NCBI GenBank assembly: GCA_026018925.1
Contig: JAKSZU010000013.1
Span: 79,473,791 to 79,537,790 of the forward strand
Length of the DNA stretch: 64,000 nt
Origin: Tupaia tana
Lineage: Eukaryota; Chordata; Mammalia; Scandentia; Tupaiidae
Direction: 5' to 3'
Shown: in pieces, positions 11,635 through 22,363 of the stretch
How positions within the stretch are numbered: the first letter of the stretch is position 1
Layout of the letters: each line of letters opens with the position of its first letter
Notes under the pieces: model-generated
The model's input: only the letters and a program-made list of their open reading frames with translations
What the model was told of the DNA's origin: nothing
Database searches by the model: none
Position numbers and translations under genes: made by a program

Positions 11635-12169
11635 CCATTTTAACTATTTTAAAGCACATAATTCAGCAGCTTCTAGCGTATTCATGGTGTTGTACAGCCA
11701 TCGACATTATCTAATTCTAGAAAAATGTGATCACCTCAGAAAGACTCCTGGACTCATTAAAAATTCACTCTTCCCTCAGCCATCAGTCCGCAGCCAACCT
11801 TGAATCTACTCTGTTTTCTGTATCTGTGAATTTGTCTTTTTTGGACACTTTGTACAAGTGACACCATACAGTACATGGCTTTTTATATTTGACTTCTTTC
11901 TCCTAGCATAATATTTTCAAGGTTCAACCATAGAGTGACTCCATTCTTTTTTATGGCTGAATAATATTCTATTGTATAAATATATCATCATGTTTGTTTA
12001 TTTATTCATTCATCATCTCATTTGAGTTGGTTTCACAACTCTTCCTATTACAAATAAATATACTATAAATATTTTTGTACAAGTTCTTTGTTCTAGTTCA
12101 TTCCATTGCTACTACAGAAAATACCTCAGTGTGCTGAAGGCTGGAAAGTTTGGAAGGTAAGCTAGAGTA

Positions 12170-12700
12170 ATATTGATTCAAGGAAACAAAGTTACAGATC
12201 GATAAAAGGAGCAATTTCTAATATTATAAAGTATAGTAAGATGAATATAGCTAGCAATAGTTTACTGTATATCTCAGAGACACTAAAAGCAGATATACAG
12301 TAAGTGTATTCCTAACATAAAGACAAATGCTTGAGATGAAAGATAACTAATCACCATGATTAAATCACTACACATCGTATGCCAGTCCTGAAAAGTCACA
12401 TTCTGTGTTAATTTTTTACAAAAGAAGGTAATATTTGAGTCTAGGTAATTTTTTAAAATATAAGCTTATTGACTGTTTTAAAAAATAATTAGAATAATAA
12501 TAATAATGATTGGAAAAAACATAGAAAAGATATTGAATGATAAAGTGGGGACATTAATGTCTCTGTATTGACTGACATGCATGGCATTCCCTTTTGAAAA
12601 AGCAATGTAATACACTGTAAAATTATATCTAATCCAATGTAATATAAAGAAGATTATGATGATAATAAAAATTTTAAAAAAAGAAAAAAAATATAAGTTT
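12170..12700 (+). mobile_element. L1 3' UTR, 5'-truncated
   Basis: AAACAAAGTTACAGATCGATA, ACTGTATATCTCAGAGACAC and GATTAAATCACTACACATCG follow the L1 3' UTR order. The last 130 bp (GACATGCATGGCATTCCC, ACTGTAAA, A-rich tail) are shared with the half-L1 end at about 24120-24254. Confidence 0.7.
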
Positions 12701-12868
12701 ATTCAGCTTATGATTTGGAGGTCTACAGTCCAGAGGCCACATTGTCTTCCTATTGGTGGTGTCTGGAGACCTTGCAGGGTGTCACATCATGACTGAACAG
12801 GAGTGCACACCTCTGTGTCCATGTATATGTCTCCTGGTTTAAAAGTTTCCTTATAAACACACCAATAG

Positions 12869-13149
12869 GGACCGGCAGTTAGCATAATGACTATGTCGCT
12901 GGACTCCCACGTAGTCGACTGCGGTTCGAGTCCCGGACCCAGTGGCTTAAACTCACACCGGGCGCGTGTGCGTGCGTGCCCAAGATCCCGAGAGGAGAAT
13001 GGAGAAGGGATTGCGGCGTGGCCATCCCCCCTGAAGGGTGATTTCTTGCTTTCTATCTTTCTGTCTCTCTCTGTCTGTCTGGTGAGCGCATGCACCCTAT
13101 AGCAAAAAAAAAAAAAAAAAAAAACCTCTCAAAAAAAAAAAAAAAAAAC
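12869..13149 (+). mobile_element. tSINE-L copy, 9-bp TSD
   Basis: Nearly consensus copy with two A-runs in the tail. TSD CACCAATAG at 12860-12868 and 13150-13158. Confidence 0.9.
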
Positions 13150-13241
13150 CACCAATAGTCAATCACAGAGGCTCCATCCTAACCACATCATCACTCCCGA
13201 AGGTCTCACCTTTCAACACCATGACAGAATTATTTTCTCTT

Positions 13242-13509
13242 GGGGACCAGCAGTTAGTGTAATGACTATGTCACTGGACTCCCACGTAGTCGACCGAGGT
13301 TCGAGTCCCGGACCCGGTGGCTTAAAACTCACGCCGGGCGCATGTGCGTGCGTGCCCAAGATCCTGAGAGGAGAATGGAGGAGAAGGGGTTGCGGCGTGA
13401 CCATCCCCTCTGGGGGGTGATTTCTCGCTTTCTGTCTCTCTGTCTCTCTCTGTCTGTCTGGCGAGCGCACGCGCCCTACAGCGAAAAAGCCTCTCAAAAA
13501 AAAAAAAAA
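13242..13509 (+). mobile_element. tSINE-L copy, 16-bp TSD, young
   Basis: Rich in intact CpG, with pure A-run tail. Perfect TSD AGAATTATTTTCTCTT at 13226-13241 and 13510-13525. One of the youngest-looking copies. Confidence 0.95.
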
Positions 13510-13589
13510 AGAATTATTTTCTCTTAATTCCTTCACAAGCAAATCTCAACACATGAATTTTGGGTGGACATAAAACCTAGCATGTTTCT

Positions 13590-13655
13590 TTGAACACCTC
13601 TTTTCTGTTCCATTGAGTATACACACCCAGGAGTGGAAGGATCATTCATTTTTGC
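13590..13655 (-). mobile_element. Continuation of old L1
   Basis: CATTGAGTATACACACCCAG then GAGTGGAAGGATCATT continues the antisense L1M that stopped at about 12085. It closes the nest. Confidence 0.6.
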
Positions 13656-13744
13656 ATTCGATACTGAAAACCTATTCTCTGCCAGGCACTAGAGTATAAA
13701 TAGAAATGAGATATGGCTCCTCCTCCCACCTCCAAATAATTTCC

Positions 13745-14090
13745 CTTCATGCTGTCTGCATGGTATTCATTTGTTCAATGAACACATGCCAAGGTCTAAG
13801 ATTGACAAAGGCCCCAGTTCTCAATGAACTCACAGTTAAGTGAGTACATGGGAATGAAGCAAGTACACAGATGAGTGAAGAAGTTCAGATGAAAGTGCAG
13901 GAGGACTCCTATAAACTGGATGACCAGAAACAGCCTCTCTGAAGTGGTGACATTCACACCAAGGCCTGAGTAATAAGAAAGATCCAGTCATGTGAAGATC
14001 CACAAGGAAAGCCATGAGGGTATGTGGAGAACAATATCCTGGGCAAAGAGAACAGCAGTTGTGAAGGCCCTTAGGAGGGAATGAATTCGG
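13745..14090 (-). mobile_element. L2 3' end, antisense
   Basis: CATTTGTTCAATGAACACATG, then CAGCCTCTCTGAAGTGGTGAC and GCAGTTGTGAAGGCCCTTAGG fit the antisense L2 tail. Confidence 0.6.
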
Positions 14091-14270
14091 CATGTTAAAG
14101 ACCTAACATTTGCTCTCATCCACAGGCCACCCTTCCTGTGCAAAGCCTGATCTCCTCTGTGTCCATTCAGGGATCTTAACCCATCTGTCACACCCTATCT
14201 CTTCTGTACCTCCTTCCTCTTCTTCTCTACTACCTCCTCTCAATAGTAGTTAAACATAAACAAATCGCTA

Positions 14271-14567
14271 ATTTTTTTTTTTTTTACTTTTTTTCTTTCA
14301 TTTTATCTGTAAATGTTTTAATTTGCCGTAGGTTGTATGCACAGGAGAGAAACAGAGAGCAAAAGTGAGGAAGCATCTCCCCCTCCCCCCCACCCCAGGA
14401 AGGATGACCACACTGCAATCCCTTCTCCTCTGCTCTCCTCTTGGGACCCTGGGCATGCACGCACACATGACTGGCACATTCCTCAAGCCACCAGGTCTAG
14501 GACTCAAATCATGTAGTCAGCCATGTGGGATGCAGTCATTCCAACCACCAGGCCACCTGGTTGGCCC
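14271..14567 (-). mobile_element. tSINE-L relative, old
   Basis: Diverged reverse copy. AATCCCTTCTCCTCTGCTCTC and GACCCTGGGCATGCACGCAC are retained, and the head end reads GCCACCTGGTTGGCCC. Confidence 0.75.
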
Positions 14568-14599
14568 AACCTCTGACATTTTTTTAAACCTCTTTAATC

Positions 14600-15290
14600 T
14601 ATCCTTGAGCCAGTAAAACTCTTTTATGGTTCTTTTTGATCACTGCACCATCTTTCTCCTTCTCTTTACATTTAAGCTAGTCAAAACAGTAGACTGTACT
14701 TGAATCACCAGTTTCCTACTCTTCATTATTCAACCTTCAGCAACATAGCTTCTGTCCCACAGTCCCTTGGACACTCTTCACCCTGAGGTCTTCAGTTTGT
14801 AAAATCTAGTGGGCACTTTTAATCCTTATTTTTTTGGGGGGAGGGGAGAGAGTTGCCATAGAGAGATAGACACAGTAAGAGGGAAAGTGACAAATCACCT
14901 CCCAGAGGGGATGGCCACATCGCAATCCCTTCTCCTCTATTCTCCTTCTGAGACTTTGGGCATGCACGCACACTTACCCAGAATGATTTTCAAGACACCA
15001 AGTCCAAGACTCAAACCATGGTTGACCATGTGAGAGTCCAGTGCCTTGAGCATCATGCCACCTGCTGGTCCCCATCCTTATCTTAATTAATCACTTAACT
15101 ACAATGGATACTCTCAAGTACTCTTGGCTCTTGAAACTGTATTTCACATGTTGTAAACCTTACTACCACTCCTTTTTCTCAGCTCCCCTCCCATGTATCT
15201 TTTCTGCTGCCCCCTTATTAAATATCAGGGTGCCCCACAGTATATTTCAGTTCTCTTTTTCTCTCTTCTAGTGTTCTTCCAAGGTAATAT
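14600..15290 (+). mobile_element. L2 LINE internal fragment
   Basis: Sequence fits decayed L2 ORF2: TTCACCCTGAGGTCTTCAG, and AGGGTGCCCCACAGTATATTTC at the place of the usual GTGCCCCAGGGCTCAGT. Interrupted by a tSINE-L at 14830-15073. Confidence 0.5.
14830..15073 (-). mobile_element. tSINE-L copy, 8-bp TSD
   Basis: Reverse copy with TSD ATCCTTAT at 14822-14829 and 15074-15081. Its head complement ATGCCACCTGCTGG (15055-15068) matches 13 of 14 positions of the CTCF core on the minus strand. Confidence 0.88.
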
Positions 15291-15572
15291 CAACCAAACA
15301 TCCATGGTTCATGTAGAATTGGTCCTCATTACTCAAGTATTTGCCTACTCACTAAAAATTTCTTTGTAACCTCAAAATCAAACTCATGGGGGTTTCATGA
15401 TCGTTTGTGGACATGCACAGAGCAGCAAAAACCGTGAGTCATCTGACACACACATTCCCACCTTAAGCTGAACAAGGCAACATTCTTCTTCCTGTTTTAA
15501 TTTTGTAGGATTTTTTTTTTTGCATTTGTGAGCATTTTGTTGGTGATTTTGCTCTTTAAAATGCCTCTAAAG

Positions 15573-15773
15573 TGGGGCCAGCAGGTAGTGTGATGGTTAA
15601 GGTGCTGGACTCCCACATGATTGATCCCAGTTTCAAGTTCTGGACCTGACAACTTGCTTTCTCACTTCCTCTCTCTGTCTCTGGTGAACTCTATAGAAAA
15701 TTTAAAAATAATAGTAATAATGATAAATAAAATAAAATAAAGAATTCTTTTTTAAAAATAATAATAATAAAAT
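15573..15773 (+). mobile_element. tSINE-S copy
   Basis: Head, then ACAACTTGCTTTCTCACTTCC and an AAT-rich tail. A 15-bp TSD with two mismatches (AAAATGCCTCTAAAG at 15558-15572, AAAATGGCCCTAAAG at 15774-15788). Confidence 0.88.
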
Positions 15774-15788
15774 AAAATGGCCCTAAAG

Positions 15789-16265
15789 CATAGCATTGAA
15801 ATGCTGTCCAATGGTCCTAAGTGCAAGATGATTGTGATGTGCCTTATGAAAAAAATCTAAGTGCTAGATAATCTTCATTTAGGTGTGAGCTAGGGCACTA
15901 TTGGCTGTGAGTTCAATATTAGTGAATCAGCAACATGGAAATAAAGTGTCTTTAAACAGAATCACATAAATAACAAGGTCATGAATTGATTGGTTGATGA
16001 AAATCTTGTGACCAGAGGCTCATGGGAACCTGATCCTCTGCTTCCTCTAATAGCAATGACTCAGCATTCACTAATTCTGTGTGTGTGCTAACTTTGTAGA
16101 ACAGAACCATGAATAAAGAGAATGAACTATCCCATCTATACCACAATGATCCGAAGGGCATTTCTTCTTCAGTCTAAACTTTTAATCTTTGGAAGCACAA
16201 ATTGTCACTTACTGGACAATTCTCTTCAATTATCACAAGAACACTTAATAATTAGCATGTCTAAA
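15789..16265. other. No recognised feature
   Basis: AT-rich unique-looking sequence. Confidence 0.45.
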
Positions 16266-16269
16266 ACTG

Positions 16270-16870
16270 AACTTGCTTAGTCATTATCCCATTTTCTCCC
16301 CTTCCTGGTTTCCCTGGCTCTACCAAAGACCTGGGCAACTGACCAGTGACTCAGCCACCATCTTAGAATCTTTCCCAACTCTTCCCTTTTTCTCAAATCC
16401 CCACATGTAAGTGGTACCCAAGTCTTCTACATTCTCCCTTCCATAACTTGAGTTAATCTCTGCCCCATTATTCTTGACTTTCCCTAGTTCAAACTATCAT
16501 TATCACTAAATTTCTAAAGAGCCTTCTACCTCTCTCCTCCTAATCAAGGCTTCATCTTGCTGCCAGAATTATCTTCCTACTAGGTAAGTCCAATACTGTT
16601 GGATTAATCCTCCCATTCAGAATCTTCACTAGCCCCCACTACAAACAACATCAAATCCATACTCTAGCCTGGCATAGAAAGATTTTCACCAGCTGGGCTC
16701 TGCCTCTCCTGTTGATCCTCACATCATCTTAACCTCATAGAAATAAATTCCTTTGCTTTTTCTGAGCATTTTATAGTTGCATAGCTTTCCCTCTGACTGG
16801 ACTGTCTTTCTCTTTCGGACTTGACCTTATTCTCACCCAGTCTTCCCATTTTTGTCTCCATCCACACTGG
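16270..16870 (+). mobile_element. L2 LINE 3'-half fragment
   Basis: Pyrimidine-rich L2-like run: CTGAACTTGCTTAGTCATTA, CAACTGACCAGTGACTCAGC, CTGCCAGAATTATCTTCC, and ACTAGCCCCCACTACAAACA. Order fits L2, with low identity. Confidence 0.5.
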
Positions 16871-16969
16871 ACTGAATTAAACGCAGTTCTCTGTCTCTCC
16901 AAGCTTAAGTCAATTAACAAATGCCTTTACTGTTCTTCAAAAGCTAATTTTCTTATAAGACAGTCACAT

Positions 16970-17224
16970 AGGGGCCAGTAGATGGCATAATGGTTATGTT
17001 GCTGGACTCCCACTTAGTCAACTGCAGTTTGAGTCCTGGACCCAGCAGCTTAAAACTCACACTGGGTACGCAAAAGTGTGCCCAATACCAAGAGGAAAAT
17101 GGAGAAGGGATTGCAATATGGCTATCCCCCCCAGGGGTGATCACAGTCTGTCTCTGTCTCTCTCTGTCTCTCTGGCAAGCACACGTGCCCTATAGCCAAA
17201 AGCTCCCTTAAACAAACAAACAGA
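16970..17224 (+). mobile_element. tSINE-L copy, 13-bp TSD
   Basis: Complete with perfect TSD AAGACAGTCACAT at 16957-16969 and 17225-17237. The tail is AAACAAACAAACAG rather than pure A. Confidence 0.93.
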
Positions 17225-17324
17225 AAGACAGTCACATGTCTTCTATATCCCAAGAATAGACTGAGCACTTCCTACAAGGTGTATCCTTGGAATACAATAT
17301 TAGTTTCTCTGAGCTTTAAATATC

Positions 17325-17328
<4 letters not shown>

Positions 17329-17368
<40 letters not shown>
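17329..17368 (+). repeat. (CA)20 microsatellite
   Basis: About twenty uninterrupted CA units. A likely length polymorphism. Confidence 0.98.
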
Positions 17369-17370
<2 letters not shown>

Positions 17371-17824
17371 GAAACAAAAAAAGAAGAAAGTTATTCCTAC
17401 CCACCCCAGATGGCTCTTGTAAGGAGTAAATGAATAATGTCTTAAAAAAATAAACAAAAAATTCCCAAAAACAATGGACCAAGAAGATACTCAAACCTTG
17501 TCACTGTCTTTTCTGTGCATATCACAGCTAAAATTCCCTCTATCGTCTACTGCTATTCCGAACAACTTCTCCCCAAAGTCTCTTTATTTTCAGCTAAGAC
17601 TTTATCACCCAAATTACCCAGGCTTTAAACTGCTGTTTTCCCCCATTTCTGTCCACATTCTTTTGTTGTTCATGGAGACCTGTTGAATTTTCTTTCATAA
17701 TGTTTCTAGCAACAATATATCCCCATTTATTTCTAAAGCCACCCCACCCTACTTTTAGAACTGATGATCTCATGCTTAGATTATCCCTTACAATGTTCAC
17801 TGGTCTTCCTGCTCCCAGTTCTCC
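17369..17824. other. No recognised feature
   Basis: Unique-looking sequence, possibly further L2 remains (TCTACTGCTATTCCGAACAA style pyrimidine-rich text). No convincing match. Confidence 0.4.
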
Positions 17825-17841
17825 CTCTCTCCATCCTTCTT

Positions 17842-18118
17842 TTTTTTTTTTTTCTTTTTTTGGAGAGTTTTTTTTTTTTTGCTATAGGGCGCGTGCGCTC
17901 GCCAGATAGACAGAGAGAGACAGAGAGACAGAAAACGAGAAATCACCCCCCAGGGGGGATGGCCATGCCGCAATCCCTTCTCCTCCATTCTCCTCTCGGG
18001 ATCTTGGGCACGCACGCACATGCGCCCGGTGTGAGTTTAAGCCACCAGGTCTGGGACTCGAACCGCGGTCGACTACGTGGGAATCCAGCAACATAGCCAT
18101 TACACTAACTGCTGGTCC
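17842..18118 (-). mobile_element. tSINE-L copy, 17-bp TSD, young
   Basis: Near-consensus reverse copy with many CpG. A 17-bp TSD with one mismatch: CTCTCTCCATCCTTCTT (17825-17841) and the copy with C for T (18119-18135). Confidence 0.93.
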
Positions 18119-18358
18119 CTCTCTCCACCCTTCTTACTGCACCAAGTTATAGTAACATGAAAATGTAGCCAAAAGCTCCCCTTCTGTGTATTCACATAAA
18201 GGAGTATAATGTGGATGGGTTAATATTGAAAGCAGTTCAACAACCATGACAAAAGACTGCTGTTTAATGACTTTCGAAGTTGTGGTAAAGTTCTGTTCTT
18301 CCATGTGTTGTGTTCAACATTTGGTCAATGTTATGAGTGAGTCACACAATGTAAATAC

Positions 18359-18643
18359 TGGACCAACTCCACAGCCTGGTGGTTAAGGCAGTTAGATCCC
18401 ACATGGCCAACCATGCAGTTCAAGTACCAGACCTGGCAGCATAAGAAACCTACCAAACATATGTGCATACATGTCCAAAATCCTGAAAAGAGGGAGATAT
18501 GGAGGAGAAGGCATTGAGATGTAATAATTACCCATGGGGGTTACTTTCTTCTCTTCCTCTCTCCCTGTCTCTCTGTCTTTTTCTGGAGAGCACACACATC
18601 CTCTAGCAGAAAAAGAAGAAAAGAAAGAAAAGGGAAAAAAAGA
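18359..18643 (+). mobile_element. tSINE-L variant, old
   Basis: Older head form GGTGGTTAAGGCAGTTAGATCC with body GGAGGAGAAGGCATTGAG and a GAAAAG-rich tail. Confidence 0.8.
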
Positions 18644-19432
18644 ATGGATGCTAACCAAACTGAGCATAACCAAAAGTCAGAGCAAATAAAAGAGTCATTT
18701 TCCCCAACATTCTAGAACACTGAGTAAAAATGAGTATGTTGTAAGGATAAATACACTTTCTATTCAGATCCCAAAAATCAAATGCCAGTGCAGAGTGTTC
18801 TTGCTTAAAAAGATCTCATGTGAACATATGGGGTAATGCAACTGCTGGAAAAGGTGAGTCATGTGAGTTTGGTATTGCAAACTTAGGAAGTAATCGATCC
18901 ATTGTTCTGAGCTCCGAGCAGACAACCACTGGATGTGTGGGACCACACTTGAAGAGGAGCACAGACTCACTGCAGAGAATCCTTGAATAAGCAATCAAAA
19001 TAAAGACAGAGTGAAAATAGCAACAATGGAAACCACTCATCACCATTTATTGCAAAATGGTTCATGGAACTTGAGCTGAATCTATGTCACATCATTATAC
19101 TAAAGGCCAATTTTGTTTAAAGTCAGTGAAAAGCAAGCACCCAAAAGCCAGGTAATGTCAAGGGTCACTTTGACTGGTTTAAAACAGCACCTCACGCTTA
19201 TCTGCAACCCACTGTGATTTCTTATGCATTCAGGTAAATTTAAATAGTCATTTGGTTGTTTTTTCCATTTAACTGAAAAAGTGGAAATCAGCTGTTATCA
19301 GTCACACTGTGATAAATAATATTTCTAGTCAAAAAGAATCAAGGCTATACTAGAGCTGAAAAAATTACTTCTGAATTGCTTTCTTACCAGTGATTTTAGC
19401 CCCATTTTGTTCTTTCGGCTCCCTGAATTTTT
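18644..19432. other. No recognised feature
   Basis: Unique-looking sequence. Short frames only. Confidence 0.45.
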
Positions 19433-19448
19433 GAGATATCAAGTTGCT

Positions 19449-19703
19449 GGGACCAGCAAGTGGCATAATAGTTACGTCGCTGGACTTCCATGTAGTCAAC
19501 CGTGGTTCAAGTCCTGGACCTGGTGTCTTAAAACTCATTCCGGGCAGATGTGTGTGTGTGTGTGTGTGCCCAAGATCCCGAGAGGAGAATGGAGAAGGCA
19601 TTGCAGCATGGACATTCCCCCAGGGGGGTGATTTCTCTCTTTCTGTCTCTCCTTCTCTCCAGTGAGCACACGTACCCTATAGCAAAAATCTCTCTTAAAA
19701 AAA
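19449..19703 (+). mobile_element. tSINE-L copy, 16-bp TSD, with (TG)n
   Basis: Perfect TSD GAGATATCAAGTTGCT at 19433-19448 and 19704-19719. The body's GTGTGCGTGC run has expanded to (TG)10 at 19549-19568. Confidence 0.95.
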
Positions 19704-19924
19704 GAGATATCAAGTTGCTAAATTATCCTTATTTCCTAACAGTATATAATACAAAACTGACTTCTATTTCCCTAGTCTTTCCTTAGAATCTAGACGAAGA
19801 CAACTTCTTTAATAAGCCCCTCTGATAATGCTCTTTTACCAAGAAATCATGTGCTTTTCCTTACAGCAGCAAACTCAATAAACCTACATCTATTTGACTA
19901 AAGGTATGTTTCTGGTGGTCTTTG

Positions 19925-20030
19925 ACCAGTGGGCTTCAATATGACAAATATTTATCAAGCATCTACTCTCTACTGAGGAACTGTACTAGGTGATAGGAGA
20001 AAGTAAAGAAATGATCAATGATGAGAAAGT
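19925..20030 (-). mobile_element. L2 3' end fragment
   Basis: ACAAATATTTATCAAGCATCTAC then GGAACTGTACTAGGTGATAGG is the antisense L2 tail pattern. Confidence 0.5.
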
Positions 20031-20239
20031 AAAGGAAATTGAGATCCAGACTTCAGAGAAGCCAATCTGTCCTCACAATGCATTTCATTTCCCAGTCAAT
20101 CCCTGCTATTTGGCATAAGCTACAAAAATCGGTAAAGGGTCCTCAGACCCCATGATCTGCACTCACAGACCTAGCCTCCAAGGTCTTTAATGATTGTGAT
20201 GAGGACAAGTGGATAGAAAAAGGGAAAGAGACTGAGAAC

Positions 20240-21000
20240 TAAAGGAGGCCTTCTAAATAGTGGCCTCCGCAATTGAAGGAGTATTTCAGGCTCAAGTGGG
20301 ACTTACCCAAGGCCCCCCAACCAACCTCAGCAAGAATCCTTAACTTCCTCCAGACCTTGGACTGACAGGCTCCAGCATTGGATCTGCCTCCACTGCATTG
20401 GCCCAGGCTCGGGTAACTCTTCATAGAAGTTTCTGCAGGACCTCTACTCCTAAAAATACTAAACCACTTCATCCAAGACACCATCAACAATTGGCTCCAA
20501 AACAGGCTGAAAACATCTTGCTGCTCAAAAAGATCTTATATTCACATCTGCCTCTGAGGATCCACACTCCTTCCCATCCCTCCTAAAGGACAATGCCCCT
20601 TCTCAGCATAAAGCAGGTACAGAAGACTGACCACCTCCCATAATCTCTTGTCTCATCCTTACCCCATCTCTTTTAATAGAAGATAAAGGCTTGAAAGGTT
20701 AGATTGGCCTTTGAATGAATGTTAGATAATGTCCCATCAGAAAATAAGGTCCTATAGAAGGACCTTTGGCCAAAACCTTCAGGCCAGAACCCTCCCTTTC
20801 TGGTAGTTGACATCCATAGATGGGTCCACGAGGTCACAGTGGCAAGTAAGCTAACTGAAGTACCTGCCATTTTGTCACCCTACCCCTTCACCCCTCCCAT
20901 ATAAATTCATCAGGTCTCCTTGGTAGGGTGGGCTGAAGCACCTCCAGCTTGAGTCCTGGGTGTTCTTTCTCTCAATAAACTTATCTTTTTCTCTTAAAAA
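20240..21000 (+). mobile_element. Endogenous retroviral 3' remnant ending in poly(A)
   Basis: Broken remnant resembling the 3' end of a gammaretrovirus-like element. A decayed frame near 20430-20530 recalls the cytoplasmic end of an envelope transmembrane subunit. A weak purine tract precedes a possible LTR start at about 20692. A TATAAA lies at 20900-20905 and AATAAA at 20974-20979, and an A-run begins 17 bp later at 20996. Ending at the poly(A) site suggests a retrocopied transcript rather than a provirus. The 5' end is unclear. Stops interrupt every frame. Confidence 0.45.
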
Positions 21001-21229
21001 AAATGGGGAAGGAAAGGAAAGGAAAGGAAATTGGATCAATTACAGAACTACTGGTGAAGAGAAGGAAAGAGAAAGTGGAAACCAACCTAGAGTCGTAGAA
21101 GTTGAACAGGCTGTGTACAGAGCAGATGGCTTGTTCTTATTCCTTACTGATGATCCCTGTAGTCAGACCCCTTATCAAGTGACAGAATAGAGATAGACAC
21201 CAAATGGAAACTAGCAGACCAGGACTTTT

Positions 21230-21396
21230 ATTATTATTATTCTTTAATTTTTATTAATTATTATTATTATTGATTGCTATAGGGCACATGCACTCACCAG
21301 AGAGAAACAGAGAGAGAGAGGGAAGCTCCAAGACTTGAACCATGGTAGGCCATGTGGGAGTTCAGTGCCTTAATCACCATACCACCTGCCGGTCCC
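21230..21396 (-). mobile_element. tSINE-S copy, 14-bp TSD
   Basis: ATT-rich tail and head complement ending CCACCTGCCGGTCCC. TSD AGACCAGGACTTTT (21216-21229) and AGACTAGGACTTTT (21397-21410). Confidence 0.92.
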
Positions 21397-21833
21397 AGAC
21401 TAGGACTTTTTGATTTGTGTGATTTTGTTCAAAAAAATTATTTAGGCCAATCATATTCCTAGTTTAGGATTTTGAGCTGAAATTCACATAGGCCAATTCC
21501 TACTGGCATAAAGTGAAAAAGAATGATTAAGAATTACCCCTGGGTTATAGAGGTTAAGGCAGCTGGATCCCCCACAGCTGACTGTGTCACTCAAGTACTG
21601 AATACAACAGCTTGAAAATCACACTGGGGCTTCCGGCCCAACACCCAGCGAAAAGCCAGGATCCATGTGCATCTGAGGTGGGCCTGGCCCTGCCCCTTTA
21701 ACCAGAAAAAGCTTCTCTGCTCCAAACCCCTCCTTTCAGCCCAACACCCCAAGAAAAGCCAGGTGGGGGGGGGGGGGGTCTCTGTCTTCTTTCTGCCTTT
21801 GTCTTTCCTTCTCCCTTTCTCTCAAAATTTTTC

Positions 21834-21835
<2 letters not shown>

Positions 21836-21872
<37 letters not shown>
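21836..21872 (+). repeat. (AT)18 microsatellite
   Basis: Uninterrupted TA run inside the half-L1 5' UTR. A G14 run lies just upstream at 21765-21778. Confidence 0.98.
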
Positions 21873-21875
<3 letters not shown>

Positions 21876-22363
21876 TCTTGTCTCTTACCTCTTCTTTCTC
21901 TTACTAATTTCGGGATCCATGTGCATCTGAGGTGGGCCTGACTTGCACAGTGCACTAGTGTGCCACATGGTTTTCATTTTTTTGCCTTTTTTAAAATAAT
22001 TTTTTCTCTTTTCATGGTTTTGTTTTGTCTTTTTTTGTGTGTGTATTTTCCCCCTTTTTTCCTTTCTTTTACCTGACTTTCTCACCTTGCTTCTTACCTT
22101 CCACATATTGAGTGTCTAGGCAGTTCTAGGTACACAGTAGTGAAACCTCTGAATACTATAACCCTGCAGCTCAGCCCAGGTGCCCCTATTCCCTTGAAAC
22201 TGTGAGGCCTTTGTAATATCTAGTTCCATTGATAAAAGTGCAGGTGGCTTGGTGAAGATCAGGGAAATGGAACTGCCCAAAAATTGCAGGCCATCTCCTT
22301 CCACATACCTCTAACACTCAGAATTAACTCCGAGAAGGTAGGAAGTAATGTATAATTCATCAG

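Larger units (their letters stand above)
11147..12085 (-). mobile_element. Old L1 (L1M-type) 3' region, antisense
   Basis: Carries the well-known antisense L1M motifs: AAAATTTACATAACATAAA, CTAGCATAATATTTTCAAGG and TTTTTATGGCTGAATAATAT. It is split by two tSINEs. The match resumes at about 13590 after a 1.5-kb block of later insertions. Confidence 0.75.
12094..13589 (-). mobile_element. MaLR-type LTR, antisense, in four pieces
   Basis: Pieces at about 12094-12165, 12701-12860, 13159-13225 and 13526-13589 join into one MST/MLT1-like LTR. They run from CATTGCTACTACAGAAAATACC, through TATAAGTTTATTCAGC, to AATTTTGGGTGGACATAAAACC. The gaps are an L1 end and two tSINE-L copies. Confidence 0.6.

Noticed and set aside
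13213-13542. Frames of 60-115 codons that recur across the window
   Set aside because: They are translations of tSINE-L copies. The same peptides reappear wherever the SINE does, on either strand.
21980-22110. Pyrimidine-rich tract as a splice or promoter element of a host gene
   Set aside because: It lies in the 5' UTR of the half-L1, and no exon follows.
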